This document shows, piece by piece, positions 16,000 through 24,516 of a DNA stretch of 64,000 nt. Position numbers and translations under genes: made by a program. Position 1 is the stretch's first letter. Each line of letters starts with the position of its first letter. The notes beneath the pieces are model-generated. The model ran no database searches, had not been told where the DNA came from, and saw nothing but the letters and a program-made list of their open reading frames with translations. The stretch comes from JBDHWG01 sp046328525 (GTDB taxonomy: Bacteria; Chloroflexota; Anaerolineae; Epilineales; JAHCIE01), in contig JAXLWK010000007.1 in NCBI GenBank assembly GCA_046328525.1, positions 1-64,000 of the forward strand, given 5' to 3'.

Positions 16000-17175
16000 C
16001 TAGTCGGCCATCGCCGGCGCGGGAGCGTGGCTCAGCGCCGGCACAGTCACCCAGCGCCGCTCGCGCCAGGATTGCAGGGCGCACTCGGCGAGCTGCACCC
16101 CGCGCGCGCCGGCGAGAAAGTCCCAGTGGTACGGCGCATCCTCGGCCACGTGCCGCAGGAACATCTCCCACTGCACCTTGAACCCGTTGTCGAACTCGCC
16201 GTTGTCAGGCACCTCTTGCCAGTCGGCGTAGAAGTCAAACGGGTTGGGGATGTCCGGGTTCCAGGTCGGCCGCGGCGTGACGACGCGGTGCTGCGCCTTG
16301 CAGCTCCGCAGGCCGGCGACCGCGCTGCCCTCTGTGCCGTCCACCTGGAAGCTCACCAGCTCATCGCGGTACACGCGCACCGCCCAGGAGGAGTTGATTT
16401 GGGCGACGATGCCGCCTTCTAGCTCGAACATGCCATACGCCGCGTCGTCGGCGGTCGCCGCGTATGCCTGCCCCGCTTCGTCCACGCGCTCGCCAATGTG
16501 CGTCGCGCCGAGGCAGCAGACGGACTGCACGTTCCCGAAGAGATTGTCCAGGACGTAGCGCCAGTGGGTGTACATGTCCACGATGATGCCGCCGCCGTCC
16601 TCGGCGCGGTAGTTCCACGACGGCCGCTGGCTCGACTGCCAGTCGCCCTCGAAGACCCAGTAGCCGAACTCGCCGCGCACCGAGAGGATGCGCCCGAAGA
16701 AACCGCTATCCACCAGGCGCTTGAGCTTGAGCAGGCCGGGCAGGAACAGCTTGTCCTGGACGACGCCGTTCTTGACGCCCGCGTCGTCGGCGCGCTGCGC
16801 CAGGTCCAGGGCCGAGGCCAGGTCGGGGGCCAGGGGCTTCTCGCAGTAGACGTGCTTGCCGGCGGCGATGGCCTGACGCACGGCGTCGGGGCGCTGGGCC
16901 GTCGTGAGGGCGTCGAAGTAGACGGTATCCTCGGGGTTGGCGAGACACGCCGCGAGGCTCGTGCTCCAGCGCTCAACGCCATAGGCTTCGGCCAGGGCGC
17001 GCAGCTTGCTCTCGTTGCGGCCGACGAGGATGGGGTCCGGCATGAGGGTGGAGCCGTCCGCCAGCGGGATGCCGCCCTGGTCGCGGATTGCCAGAATCGA
17101 GCGGATGAGGTGCTGGTTGGCGCCCATCCGCCCCGTCACCCCGTTCATGATAATGCCGATGCGTTGTGATCCCAC
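16000..17175 (-). CDS. Gfo/Idh/MocA oxidoreductase (third of locus)
   Basis: A 391-residue NAD(P)-dependent sugar dehydrogenase-like protein. The Rossmann start is GIIMNGVTGRMGAN, the nucleotide/catalytic motif is YCEKPLAPD (the EKP triad lysine, about residue 105), and the C-terminal barrel includes GGGIIVDMYTHWRYVLDNL where the catalytic His lies. I chose the GTG at 17175, with agagg just upstream, because it starts the Rossmann strand correctly; the open frame further upstream is not homologous. It is 31 bases after the second dehydrogenase gene. Probably oxidises or reduces a sugar or sugar acid in the same pathway. Confidence 0.8.
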   Translation of the reverse strand: MGSQRIGIIMNGVTGRMGANQHLIRSILAIRDQGGIPLADGSTLMPDPILVGRNESKLRALAEAYGVERWSTSLAACLANPEDTVYFDALTTAQRPDAVRQAIAAGKHVYCEKPLAPDLASALDLAQRADDAGVKNGVVQDKLFLPGLLKLKRLVDSGFFGRILSVRGEFGYWVFEGDWQSSQRPSWNYRAEDGGGIIVDMYTHWRYVLDNLFGNVQSVCCLGATHIGERVDEAGQAYAATADDAAYGMFELEGGIVAQINSSWAVRVYRDELVSFQVDGTEGSAVAGLRSCKAQHRVVTPRPTWNPDIPNPFDFYADWQEVPDNGEFDNGFKVQWEMFLRHVAEDAPYHWDFLAGARGVQLAECALQSWRERRWVTVPALSHAPAPAMAD

Positions 17176-17206
17176 AGCGACCTCTTTCTGCTGACTCAGC
17201 GCGTGC

Positions 17207-18271
17207 TCAGGGCAGCCACCCCGCGTAGTATGGATGATCGCTGCCCAGCGGCAGCGCGACGGCTTCGCCGCTGCGCGACGAGTAGTACATGGCGGCGAGC
17301 AGCTCGATGGACGCCCGCGAGTCGTCGAGAGTGACCGGGAGGGGCGCGCCGGTGGTGACGGTCTGATAGAAGCGGTAGAACTGCCCGGCGTAGTGCTCAG
17401 GCAGCGGCACAAACTCTTGCAGCGCCGCCTCGATGTCGGCGCTGGCCGCTGGGGTTGCGCCGCTGAACGTCCAGGGATCGTGGGAGTTGCGGTACGCTTC
17501 GGTGTTGCTCTCAGCGGTCAGGTTGCTGAAACAGAAGCGGTGGCGGGTGATCTCGACCGCCGACCCCAGGGTGACGGACATGGCCGCCAGGGAGCCGTCG
17601 GCCATCTGGAGCGACACCGACGCGCAGTCCTCCACCTCGATGGGGTTGACGCGCGTCGCCGTGCGGGCGAAGACGCTCTCGATGGGGCCGAGGATGTACG
17701 TGACCATGTCGTGGGCGTGAATGGCGTGGGTCATCAGGGCGCCGCCTAGCTCCGTCTGCCACTTGCCGCGCCAGGGAACCGCGTAGTAGTCGGGGCCGCG
17801 CTTCCAGGCCGTGTCAACGCTCGTGGTGTACGCCTTGCCCGCGAGGCCCCGCTCCACCAGGAACTTGAGCTTCTGGAGACCGCGGCCGAAGCGGTACTGG
17901 AAGATGGGCATGATGATGCGGCTCGACTGCGCCTGGATCGCTTTCAGCTCGTCCACCTCCCGCAGCGAGCTGACGAGGGGCTTCTCGCAGATGGCGTGCT
18001 TGCCCGAGGCGAGCACCTGCTCGATCTGCGCCCGATGCAGGTAGGGCGGCGTGCAGATGTCAATCACGTCCACGTCGTCGCGCGTGCATAGCTCGTCCAG
18101 CGTCGCCACGTAGTCTATCTTCAGCGCGTCGGCGACCTGCCGCCCTTTGGTTGCGTCAATGTCGCAGACGGCGACGAGGTCGTACTGGTCGGGGACGGTG
18201 AGGAACGCGCTCACATGGGACATGCCGATGCCGAGGCCGACGACGGCTGCGCGTAGTTTGTCAGCGCTCAT
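17207..18271 (-). CDS. Gfo/Idh/MocA oxidoreductase (second of locus)
   Basis: A 354-residue dehydrogenase of the same superfamily. It has the Rossmann motif RAAVVGLGIGMSHVSAF (GxGxxx variant), ICEKPLVSS near residue 95 with the catalytic-site lysine, and a barrel segment GGALMTHAIHAHDM near residue 183 bearing the active-site His pair. Its ATG overlaps the stop of the preceding dehydrogenase gene by four bases, so the two are translationally coupled. It is only distantly similar to its two neighbours, arguing for different steps rather than a recent duplication. Confidence 0.83.
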   Translation of the reverse strand: MSADKLRAAVVGLGIGMSHVSAFLTVPDQYDLVAVCDIDATKGRQVADALKIDYVATLDELCTRDDVDVIDICTPPYLHRAQIEQVLASGKHAICEKPLVSSLREVDELKAIQAQSSRIIMPIFQYRFGRGLQKLKFLVERGLAGKAYTTSVDTAWKRGPDYYAVPWRGKWQTELGGALMTHAIHAHDMVTYILGPIESVFARTATRVNPIEVEDCASVSLQMADGSLAAMSVTLGSAVEITRHRFCFSNLTAESNTEAYRNSHDPWTFSGATPAASADIEAALQEFVPLPEHYAGQFYRFYQTVTTGAPLPVTLDDSRASIELLAAMYYSSRSGEAVALPLGSDHPYYAGWLP

Positions 18272-19293
18272 TGCAGATACCCCAATCGTGTCGCCTGGGC
18301 CTCGGCCTTCAGCGCCAACTCGGAGGCCAGGAAGACGTGGGCCTGCGGCATCGCCGTTTCGGTGCGGTTCAGCACGTCGGCGACGAGCTGGCGGCCGTAG
18401 GGCAGCTCCACATCGTTGCAGTCTATGTAGCGCATGCCCTTCTGATCCACGAGGAAGAGGTGATTGCCGCCCGGGCGGCCCTCCACATCCACGTACTTGC
18501 GCAGCTCGATGTACCCCTCCGTGCCGAGGATTGTCAGGCGGCCGTCGCCCCAGGTCGGCAGTCCGTTCGGCGTGTACCAGTCCACGCGGACGTAGCCTGT
18601 GCCGCCGTTGCCGCGCACGATCACGTCGCCAAAGTCCTCCAGCTCAGGGTACTGGGGATGCTTGTAGTTGGCGACCTGGGAGGCTACGACCTCGGCCTCC
18701 GTCGAGCCGGTGAAGAAGAGGAACTGCTCCATCTGGTGCGAGGCGATGTCGCCCAGGATGCCGCCGTAGCGCTTGCGCTGGAAGAACCAGTCGGGCCGCG
18801 TCGGCAGGTTGGTGCGGTGCGGGCCGAGGCCGACGGTCTGGACGACGCGGCCAATCGCGCCCGACTGGACCAGCTCGCCCGCCTTGACCGTCGCCGGCAC
18901 TTCGAGGTGCTCGCTAAAGCAGACGGAGTAGATGCGGCCGGTCTCAGCCTGGACGCGGCGCACGTCGGCCAGCTGGTCCAGGGATGTGAAGCCGGGCTTG
19001 TCCACCATGTAGTCTTTGCCGTGCTGCATGACGGCGACGCCGAGCGGCGCGCGCTCGTTGGGAATACCGGCGCTGACGACCATGTGCAGCGTCTCGTCGT
19101 CGAGGATCTCCTGGGCGCTGTGCGCCAGGCGCGCCTGGGGGTAGAGGCTGCCGAAGGGTCCGGCCAGCTCCGGCTCAGGCGCGTAGAAGGCGACGAACTC
19201 GGCGCCGCCGCGCAGCAGGAGGTTGACCTGGCCGAAGATGTGATTGTGGTTGAGGCCGATGACGGCGAAGCGGATCGTGGGTTGTGTGGTCAT
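18268..19293 (-). CDS. Gfo/Idh/MocA oxidoreductase (first of locus)
   Basis: A 341-residue Gfo/Idh/MocA protein. The N-terminus is IRFAVIGLNHNHIFGQVNLL, with IGLNHNH in place of the classic GxGxxG. The EKP position reads YMVDKPGFTS (DKP, about residue 98), a known variant. The barrel contains GGILGDIASHQMEQFLFF with the active-site His (about residue 175). The altered nucleotide loop suggests different cofactor handling from its two neighbours. Starts 19 bases after the MalG-like permease gene. Substrate unknown. Confidence 0.8.
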   Translation of the reverse strand: MTTQPTIRFAVIGLNHNHIFGQVNLLLRGGAEFVAFYAPEPELAGPFGSLYPQARLAHSAQEILDDETLHMVVSAGIPNERAPLGVAVMQHGKDYMVDKPGFTSLDQLADVRRVQAETGRIYSVCFSEHLEVPATVKAGELVQSGAIGRVVQTVGLGPHRTNLPTRPDWFFQRKRYGGILGDIASHQMEQFLFFTGSTEAEVVASQVANYKHPQYPELEDFGDVIVRGNGGTGYVRVDWYTPNGLPTWGDGRLTILGTEGYIELRKYVDVEGRPGGNHLFLVDQKGMRYIDCNDVELPYGRQLVADVLNRTETAMPQAHVFLASELALKAEAQATRLGYLQ

Positions 19294-19312
19294 TTGAAAA
19301 TGTCCGTGCCCG

Positions 19313-20194
19313 TTAGCCCTTCAGGCCGGTGGTGCTGATGCCCTGCACCAGGTAGCGCTGGAACAGGACGAAGATGACGAAGACAGGCACCAGCGACAGG
19401 GCCGACATGGCGAATATAGCGCCCCAGTCTGTCTGCCCCGACGGGTCGGCGAACGACCGCAGGGCGAGGGAGACGGTATAGAGCTTGGGCGCATTGAGGT
19501 AGACCAGGGGGGTGAGGAAGTCTTCCCAGGTCCAGTAGAACGAGAAGATAGCGGACGTAATCAGCGCCGGGACGATGAGCGGCAGGATGATGCGGAAGAA
19601 GATGCCGCCATGCCCGCAGCCGTCAATGCGCGCCGCCTCGTCCAGCTCCTTCGGGATGCCGCGAATGAACTGCATCATCAGGAAGATGAAGAATGCCTGC
19701 CCGAACAGACGCGGTAGCAGCAAGGGGACGAAGGTGTTGAGCAGGCCGAGCTTGCTCCAGATGATGTACTGCGGGATGATGGTAATCTGCACCGGCAGCA
19801 TCAGCGTCATGAGCATGCACGCGAACCAGAACCCGCGCCCGAAGAAGCGGATGCGCGCGAAGCCGTAGGCGACGACGGCCGAGGAGAGGACGACGGCAAT
19901 CGTGCCGAAGACGGCGTAGATGAGCGAGTTCTGGAAGAACGTCTGGAAGGAGATGCCGCCGAAGCCGGCCCAGCCATTGCTGTAATTGCTGAGGGTGAAC
20001 TCCTGCGGAATGAGCGACGTGATGTGCGTCCAGATGTCGGACGGCCCCTTGAACGAGCTGGCGAACAGCCACAGCAGCGGATAGATCATCACGAAGCCGA
20101 ACAGGAGGACGGCCCCCTGGTAGATGAGGGTGCGGACGTGCTTGCGGCGGGCCGCGGTACGATGAGCCTGCGCGGTGACAGTGGATGTGGTCAT
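19313..20194 (-). CDS. ABC sugar transporter permease, MalG type
   Basis: A 293-residue CUT1-family inner-membrane permease with six TM segments. The coupling (EAA) loop is ELDEAARIDGCGHGGIFFRIILPL near residue 195, which contacts the ATPase. The N-terminal TM (about 28-48) and PQEFTLSNYSNGW periplasmic stretch are typical of MalG-like subunits. Two bases separate it from the MalF-like gene. No ATPase gene accompanies the pair, so a shared MsiK/UgpC-type ATPase encoded elsewhere is expected. Confidence 0.9.
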   Translation of the reverse strand: MTTSTVTAQAHRTAARRKHVRTLIYQGAVLLFGFVMIYPLLWLFASSFKGPSDIWTHITSLIPQEFTLSNYSNGWAGFGGISFQTFFQNSLIYAVFGTIAVVLSSAVVAYGFARIRFFGRGFWFACMLMTLMLPVQITIIPQYIIWSKLGLLNTFVPLLLPRLFGQAFFIFLMMQFIRGIPKELDEAARIDGCGHGGIFFRIILPLIVPALITSAIFSFYWTWEDFLTPLVYLNAPKLYTVSLALRSFADPSGQTDWGAIFAMSALSLVPVFVIFVLFQRYLVQGISTTGLKG

Positions 20195-20196
20195 GG

Positions 20197-21168
20197 CTAA
20201 CGGCCCTCCTCAGTTTCGTAGAACACCCAGCGCGACGACGACCTGAATATGAGCGCCGTGAAGAGCGCGATCACCAGGAGCAGCACCCACGACATGGCCG
20301 ACGCGTAGCCCATCTGGAATGTCTCGAACGCGCGGCGGTAGACGTACAAGGCGTAGAAGAGGGTCGTGTCGAGCGGCGCGCCGCCTGTAACGATGAACGC
20401 CTGGGTGAAGACCATGAAGCCGGTGATGATCTGCATGACCAGGTTGAACAGGATGACCGGCGTCAGCAGCGGCAGAGTCACGCGGAAGAAGTTCTGCCAC
20501 GGGTTTGCGCCGTCAATCGCTGCCGCCTCATACAGCTCGGTAGGGATCTGCTTCAGCCCGGCCAGGAAGATGAGCATCGGCGAGCCGAACTGCCAGATTG
20601 CCAGAATGATGAGCGTCCAGATGGCCGTGCGCGGGTCGCCGAGCCAGTTCACAGACGGGATGCCGAAGAACGACGTGAAGCCGTTGAAGACGCCCTCGGA
20701 GCCGAAGATTTGCCGCCACATCACCGCGACGGCCACGCTGCCGCCGACGACCGACGGCGCGTAGTACATGGCGCGGTAGACGCCGACACCGCGGCGCGGG
20801 GTGTTGAGCAGCATAGCCACCGCGAGAGCGAACGCCAGGCGCAGCGGGACGGCCACGAACACATAGTACAGCGTCGCCTGTACCGACTTCCAGTAGCGCG
20901 GATCCTCGAAAAACATGCGCTGGAAGTTCGCCAGGCCGACCCACTTGGGCGGGCTGAGGAGGCTGTAGTCCGTGAAGGCGAAGTACAACGACGCCAGCAT
21001 CGGAACCAGGGTGAAGGCGAGGAAGCCTATCAGCCAGGGGGAGATGAACAGGTAGCCGGCGGCGTTCTCGCGCCAGTCCCGGCGGCGCGCGGTCACACCA
21101 CGCTTCGTCTGGGCCGCCGTTCCAACCGCCGCGCTGCCGCTGACGGCAGGGTCAGTTACACTCGCCAT
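20197..21168 (-). CDS. ABC sugar transporter permease, MalF type
   Basis: A 323-residue CUT1 permease. After a ~40-residue cytoplasmic tail, LFISPWLIGFLAFTLVPMLAS is TM1; the EAA coupling loop ELYEAAAIDGANPWQNFFRVTLPL lies near residue 225. Pairs with the MalG-type subunit next to it to form the transmembrane channel. It is separated from the binding-protein gene by a 306-base spacer holding a long hairpin. Confidence 0.9.
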   Translation of the reverse strand: MASVTDPAVSGSAAVGTAAQTKRGVTARRRDWRENAAGYLFISPWLIGFLAFTLVPMLASLYFAFTDYSLLSPPKWVGLANFQRMFFEDPRYWKSVQATLYYVFVAVPLRLAFALAVAMLLNTPRRGVGVYRAMYYAPSVVGGSVAVAVMWRQIFGSEGVFNGFTSFFGIPSVNWLGDPRTAIWTLIILAIWQFGSPMLIFLAGLKQIPTELYEAAAIDGANPWQNFFRVTLPLLTPVILFNLVMQIITGFMVFTQAFIVTGGAPLDTTLFYALYVYRRAFETFQMGYASAMSWVLLLVIALFTALIFRSSSRWVFYETEEGR

Positions 21169-21383
21169 GTCCGCTCCTCTCTTGCCGGATGCTGTGGGAG
21201 GTCAGCGCCGGCGGGCGCATCCGCATCCGCCGCCGCAGCCATCCCATCCGCCTTGACTCACCGGGCGTCACGCCGTGACGACTCATGAAGCCTGACTCTT
21301 GAGTACCGCCATCGAAATGTCATGCTGAGTATCGTTGGGTTTCATAGGTCGCCACGACGTTCCACGCTCGCACGTTCTGCCAG

Positions 21384-21444
21384 TGGTCTGTCACACATGA
21401 ATCGCGCGTTACTACTTTCTCACCATTTCATGCCTGACAGACCA
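21384..21444 (-). other. Long intercistronic stem-loop between binding protein and permeases
   Basis: The 306-base gap 21169-21474 holds an inverted repeat with a 10-base perfect outer stem (tggtctgtca 21384-21393 / tgacagacca 21435-21444) and a 6-base inner stem (catgaa/ttcatg). It follows the binding-protein stop on the mRNA, the place where stabilising or attenuating hairpins give high binding-protein and low permease expression in other ABC operons. No gene is seen in the rest of the gap. Confidence 0.5.
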
Positions 21445-21474
21445 CCAGGCTCACGTGCGGGCGTGGGCGAGGCG

Positions 21475-22875
21475 CTACTTCTTGTTCGCCTCGAGAATCT
21501 TCGTGGCTTCGGTGCGCATGAGCGCCGCGCCCTGCTCGGGCGTGATTTGCCCGTACAGAACCGGATCGGCGACCTGGGGGACCCAGACGTTCTTGACGAT
21601 GTCGGGATGGCCCTTGGGGTCGGGCGGCTTGATGGGCTGGACATCCTTGCTGACGCGGGCCAGGAAGTCGAAGGTCTCTGCCTGCGCCTTGCTCAGCTTG
21701 GGCTTCAACGCATCCTGGATCTTGGTCGAAATCGGCACACCGCGCTCGGCGCCGAGAATCTCGTTTGCAGCCATGTCATTGGTGTAGAAGTCGAGCCACA
21801 GCGCGGCTTCCTTCGGGTGCTTCGACTGGGACGTGACGCTCCAGAACATGGCCGGCTTGATGTAGTTGGTGGACTTCCCGCCCTCGGCGCGCGGCAGCGG
21901 CAGCAGCTTGATGTTGCGGTTGTCGCCGGCGGCCTTCCAGTAGGCGACGAGCTGGTTGCTATTGAAGTAGTCCATGGCGGCCTTGGCGGCCACGCCCGCC
22001 TTGGCCTCGACGCTCTTGCCGCGATACTGGGCGACTTCCTCCTGGCGTGAGGGCATAGCGCCGCTCTTTTGCAGGCGCTGGACCAGGGCCAGATGGGCCG
22101 CGAGTGGCTTGTCGTCGGTGTAGCCGAGCTTCGTGCCGTCGTCGCTGTACGCCCACTGCCCCAGGGTGAAGTAGGTGTTCTTCCACATCTGGTCGTTGGC
22201 CAGGTCATCGCCCATGCCCCAGATGCCGAGCTTGTCGTGCAGGGCGGTTGCCGTCTTCTCGAAGTCGGCCCACGTCCAGTTATCCTTCGGAACATCAATG
22301 CCGGCCTTCTTGAAGGCATCCACGTCAATGGCGATGTTCTGGGTGTTGGAGCCGGCGTTGAGGGCGACGAGCTTATCCTTGATCTTCCCGCCGGCGAGAT
22401 AGGCCTCCGGGACATCGGCAAGGTTGATGGCGCCGGCCTTCACCTGATCGTCCAGGGCGCTGATCAGGCCGCGCGAGTACCACTCGTCAATGTAGGCGTA
22501 GTCCTGCTGCATGACGTCGGGCAGGCTGTTACCGGCGGCCTGCGTCGTCATCTTGGTCCAGTAGTCATCCCAGCCGGCGAACTCGTAGGTCACCTTGATG
22601 TTGGGATACTTCTTCTGGAAGGCTTCGATGGTCTTGATCGTCCGGTCGTGGCGGTCCTGCGAGCCCCACCAGGCGATGCGCAGCTCCACGGGCTCCTGTC
22701 CGGCGGCATTCGCGGCGGCCTGCGACGCCGGCGCGGCCGTCGCAGCGGCCGGCTGGGACGCGCCGGGTTGCGCGGGGGCGGGGGCGGCGGGCGCGGCTGC
22801 GCCGCCACAGGCGGAAGCGGCCAGCGCCAGGGCAAGCAGCAGGCCGAACACCGAAAGCAACGTCCTTGTTCTCAT
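21475..22875 (-). CDS. ABC sugar-binding lipoprotein (family 1)
   Basis: A 466-residue extracellular solute-binding protein. Lipobox Cys23 follows a hydrophobic signal, then a ~35-residue Ala/Pro/Gln linker, then the mature domain starting near VELRIAWWGSQDRHDRTIK and containing the family-1 region KYPNIKVTYEFAGWDDYWTK and MQQDYAYIDEW. Captures a sugar outside the membrane and delivers it to the two permeases encoded next. The gene comes right after the GntR regulator in transcription order. Ligand is unknown. Confidence 0.9.
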   Translation of the reverse strand: MRTRTLLSVFGLLLALALAASACGGAAAPAAPAPAQPGASQPAAATAAPASQAAANAAGQEPVELRIAWWGSQDRHDRTIKTIEAFQKKYPNIKVTYEFAGWDDYWTKMTTQAAGNSLPDVMQQDYAYIDEWYSRGLISALDDQVKAGAINLADVPEAYLAGGKIKDKLVALNAGSNTQNIAIDVDAFKKAGIDVPKDNWTWADFEKTATALHDKLGIWGMGDDLANDQMWKNTYFTLGQWAYSDDGTKLGYTDDKPLAAHLALVQRLQKSGAMPSRQEEVAQYRGKSVEAKAGVAAKAAMDYFNSNQLVAYWKAAGDNRNIKLLPLPRAEGGKSTNYIKPAMFWSVTSQSKHPKEAALWLDFYTNDMAANEILGAERGVPISTKIQDALKPKLSKAQAETFDFLARVSKDVQPIKPPDPKGHPDIVKNVWVPQVADPVLYGQITPEQGAALMRTEATKILEANKK

Positions 22876-22922
22876 GGCACCTCCATCGGGCTATGAATCT
22901 GGTTGGTTGGATCAACAAATGG

Positions 22923-22941
22923 CCCCCTCACAAGGAGGGGG
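22923..22941 (-). terminator. Hairpin after the GntR gene
   Basis: A 7-base perfect stem (ccccctc/gaggggg) with a 5-base loop lies four bases beyond the regulator stop codon, followed on the mRNA by ccatttgttg. It probably gives partial termination, separating regulator expression from the transport operon. Confidence 0.45.
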
Positions 22942-22945
22942 TGGG

Positions 22946-23623
22946 CTAACGGGGCTGGGGCTGGAGCGCCGCGCCGTAGCGAGCCAGGGCGTTCTGGTTG
23001 TGCTCGCGGGTGAGGGTTTCGAGGCGCGGGAAATTCCGCGCGACCATGGCCGAGACAATCGCTTCGTGCTCGACCTGGGTCTGCCGAATGTAGGTCGCGG
23101 GGACATTGGGCAAGTAGGCGTGGCGGATACGCTGCCAGCGATCGAGGACTTTGGCCGTGAACTCAATCAGCAGCGCCATGTCGGCGATGCGGCAGACTTC
23201 CAGGTGGAAGTCGCGGTTCAGCTCGGTCCACTCGCTCATGTCGCCGGCGGCGAGAGCGTCATCCATCTCGGTCAGAATCGCGCGCAGACGATCTTCGTCG
23301 GGCCGTGTCATCCGCTCGGCGGCGACGCGTGTCCCGATCACTTCCAGGCTTTCCAGGAGGGCGAAAATCTCACGCACTTCGGCGGGGGACACAGACGTCA
23401 CGACGGCGCCGACATGGGGCACGAGCGTCGCCAGGCCCTCGGCGTGCAACTGCTGGATCGCCTCGCGTACCGGGCTTGGACTGACGCCAAGTTGGTCAGC
23501 CAGATCATTGATGATCAGGCGCGAGCCAGGCCCCAACTCACCCTGGAGAATGGCCGCCCTCAGGCTCTCGTAGACCATGGCCTGCTTCGTTCGGTATTGG
23601 GCTTGGGGCGCTAGGATTGTCAT
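22946..23623 (-). CDS. GntR-family (FCD) transcriptional regulator
   Basis: A 225-residue FadR-subfamily repressor. The winged HTH spans residues ~13-75 (QAMVYESLRAAILQG, then LADQLGVSPSPVREAIQQL), and the FCD effector domain follows with metal/ligand residues in ELNRDFHLEV and VEHEAIVSAM. First gene of the sugar locus and directly downstream of a consensus promoter overlapped by a perfect palindrome, so auto-repression relieved by a sugar acid or keto-sugar is likely. FCD regulators commonly bind organic acids. Confidence 0.9.
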   Translation of the reverse strand: MTILAPQAQYRTKQAMVYESLRAAILQGELGPGSRLIINDLADQLGVSPSPVREAIQQLHAEGLATLVPHVGAVVTSVSPAEVREIFALLESLEVIGTRVAAERMTRPDEDRLRAILTEMDDALAAGDMSEWTELNRDFHLEVCRIADMALLIEFTAKVLDRWQRIRHAYLPNVPATYIRQTQVEHEAIVSAMVARNFPRLETLTREHNQNALARYGAALQPQPR

Positions 23624-23662
23624 GGGCCTTGCTCTTCAGTCTTGTTTTGGGACTAGGCGGCC

Positions 23663-23709
23663 ATATATAATCTGTGATAGATTATATATAATCTTTTTGT
23701 GTTTGTCAA
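23663..23709 (-). promoter_or_regulatory. Consensus sigma70 promoter with palindromic operator
   Basis: On the minus strand TTGACA (23704-23709) and TATAAT (23681-23686) are exactly 17 bases apart. The perfect 11-base inverted repeat atatataatct-gtgat-agattatatat (23663-23689) covers the -10 box and the start point, 40 bases before the GntR start codon. This is a textbook repressor site, and very AT-rich compared with its surroundings. Confidence 0.8.
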
Positions 23710-23784
23710 GAGCCAGGGCCACCGAAATCTTCATCGAGTAATTTCTGCTTCCGAAAGCGGAGATAAGGTAACGCAAAGCCGCAG

Positions 23785-23844
23785 AAACGCAAAGGCGAAA
23801 CGCCAGGTCTTATTCTTCCTTTGCGCCTCTACGCCTTTGCGTTT
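23785..23844. repeat. 13-bp inverted repeat of a common genomic filler type
   Basis: aaacgcaaaggcg (23785-23797) and its exact complement (23832-23844) form a stem with a 34-base loop. The surrounding gcaaag-rich text belongs to a widely seen non-coding repeat type that yields spurious Leu/Cys/Phe-rich ORFs. No gene is present between the promoter at 23709 and 23868. Confidence 0.5.
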
Positions 23845-23867
23845 CAACAAATGGCTGCGGGTGGGGG

Positions 23868-24116
23868 TTAGCCGAGAATATCGGTGACGACGTCTCGCGC
23901 CCAGTAGCGGGTCTGACCCTGGCGCGACAGACGGCGGATGCCGTCCAGATGATCCCCCAGGGTGATAATCGCTGGCTCTTCCGCCGGTGGGCCGCCGTGC
24001 CGCGCTGTGACTTGGCCCAGTCCCACACAGGCAAGGAGGCCGTTGCACAGGCAGCGCCGTTCTTCTGTATTCCTTTCGAGACCGCGATTATGGATGTAGC
24101 CGTCTACAGGACCGGC
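23868..24116 (-). pseudogene. Nitronate monooxygenase C-terminal remnant, frameshifted
   Basis: In one minus-strand frame the text RRCLCNGLLACVGLGQVTA, then ITLGDHLDGIRRLS and YWARDVVTDILG and a TAA, matches the C-terminal end of NMO-type (2-nitropropane dioxygenase-like) flavoproteins, including the CLCNxL motif. The preceding part (AGPVDGYIHNRGLERNTE) continues the match in another frame, so a one-base change near 24057-24062 breaks it. The N-terminal ~300 residues are absent. A dead fragment. Confidence 0.55.
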
Positions 24117-24181
24117 TCGTCGCCGTCAGCCATGCCGTTGAAGCGTGGGGGACATGAGAAGCTGTTGAGACAGGAGCCAAG

Positions 24182-24430
24182 ATGAGTACCAAACAGGAGA
24201 CCGGGACCCTGGTCGGGCGGCGTGTCGCCGCTCGCGTTGACCTCAACGTCAAGAGCAAGGGCGAGCGAAACGGCAGCATCCGCCAGGGAACAAAAGGCAC
24301 AATTGTGAGTGATGACGCCGGCCCAGACGGCGTGGCGCACCTGCGTGTCCGCTGGGACGACGATCCGAACCGCGCCCTCCGCCTCAAGCGCGAGCACTAC
24401 ATGCGGGCGCTTGTTGAGATCGAGGACTGA
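24182..24430 (+). CDS. Small SH3-like hypothetical protein (82 aa)
   Basis: ATG preceded by aggagccaag. A short basic protein whose alternating strands (GTLVGRRVAARVDLNVKSKG, GTKGTIVSDDAG, AHLRVRWDDD) suggest a small beta-barrel of SH3/KOW type. Stands alone between the NMO remnant and the RRM gene. No function can be assigned. Confidence 0.55.
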   Translation: MSTKQETGTLVGRRVAARVDLNVKSKGERNGSIRQGTKGTIVSDDAGPDGVAHLRVRWDDDPNRALRLKREHYMRALVEIED

Positions 24431-24487
24431 CAACGCGCTGTGTCGGCGGTCGCCATGCGAACAGAATCGCCATCGGTCAGCCGAGAC

Positions 24488-24516
24488 TTGACATCTTTGC
24501 CATAACGGCTTAGGCT
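24488..24516 (+). promoter_or_regulatory. Probable promoter and long leader of the RRM gene
   Basis: TTGACA (24488-24493) and TAGGCT (24511-24516) with a 17-base spacer. The RRM start codon is ~165 bases downstream, leaving an unusually long untranslated leader as often seen for cold-induced RNA-binding proteins. No gene is seen in 24431-24681. Confidence 0.45.

Noticed and set aside
23760..23850. CRISPR-like short repeats (gcaaag, gcctttgcg)
   Set aside because: Only one inverted pair with no regular spacing or direct repeats; it matches a common genomic filler repeat.
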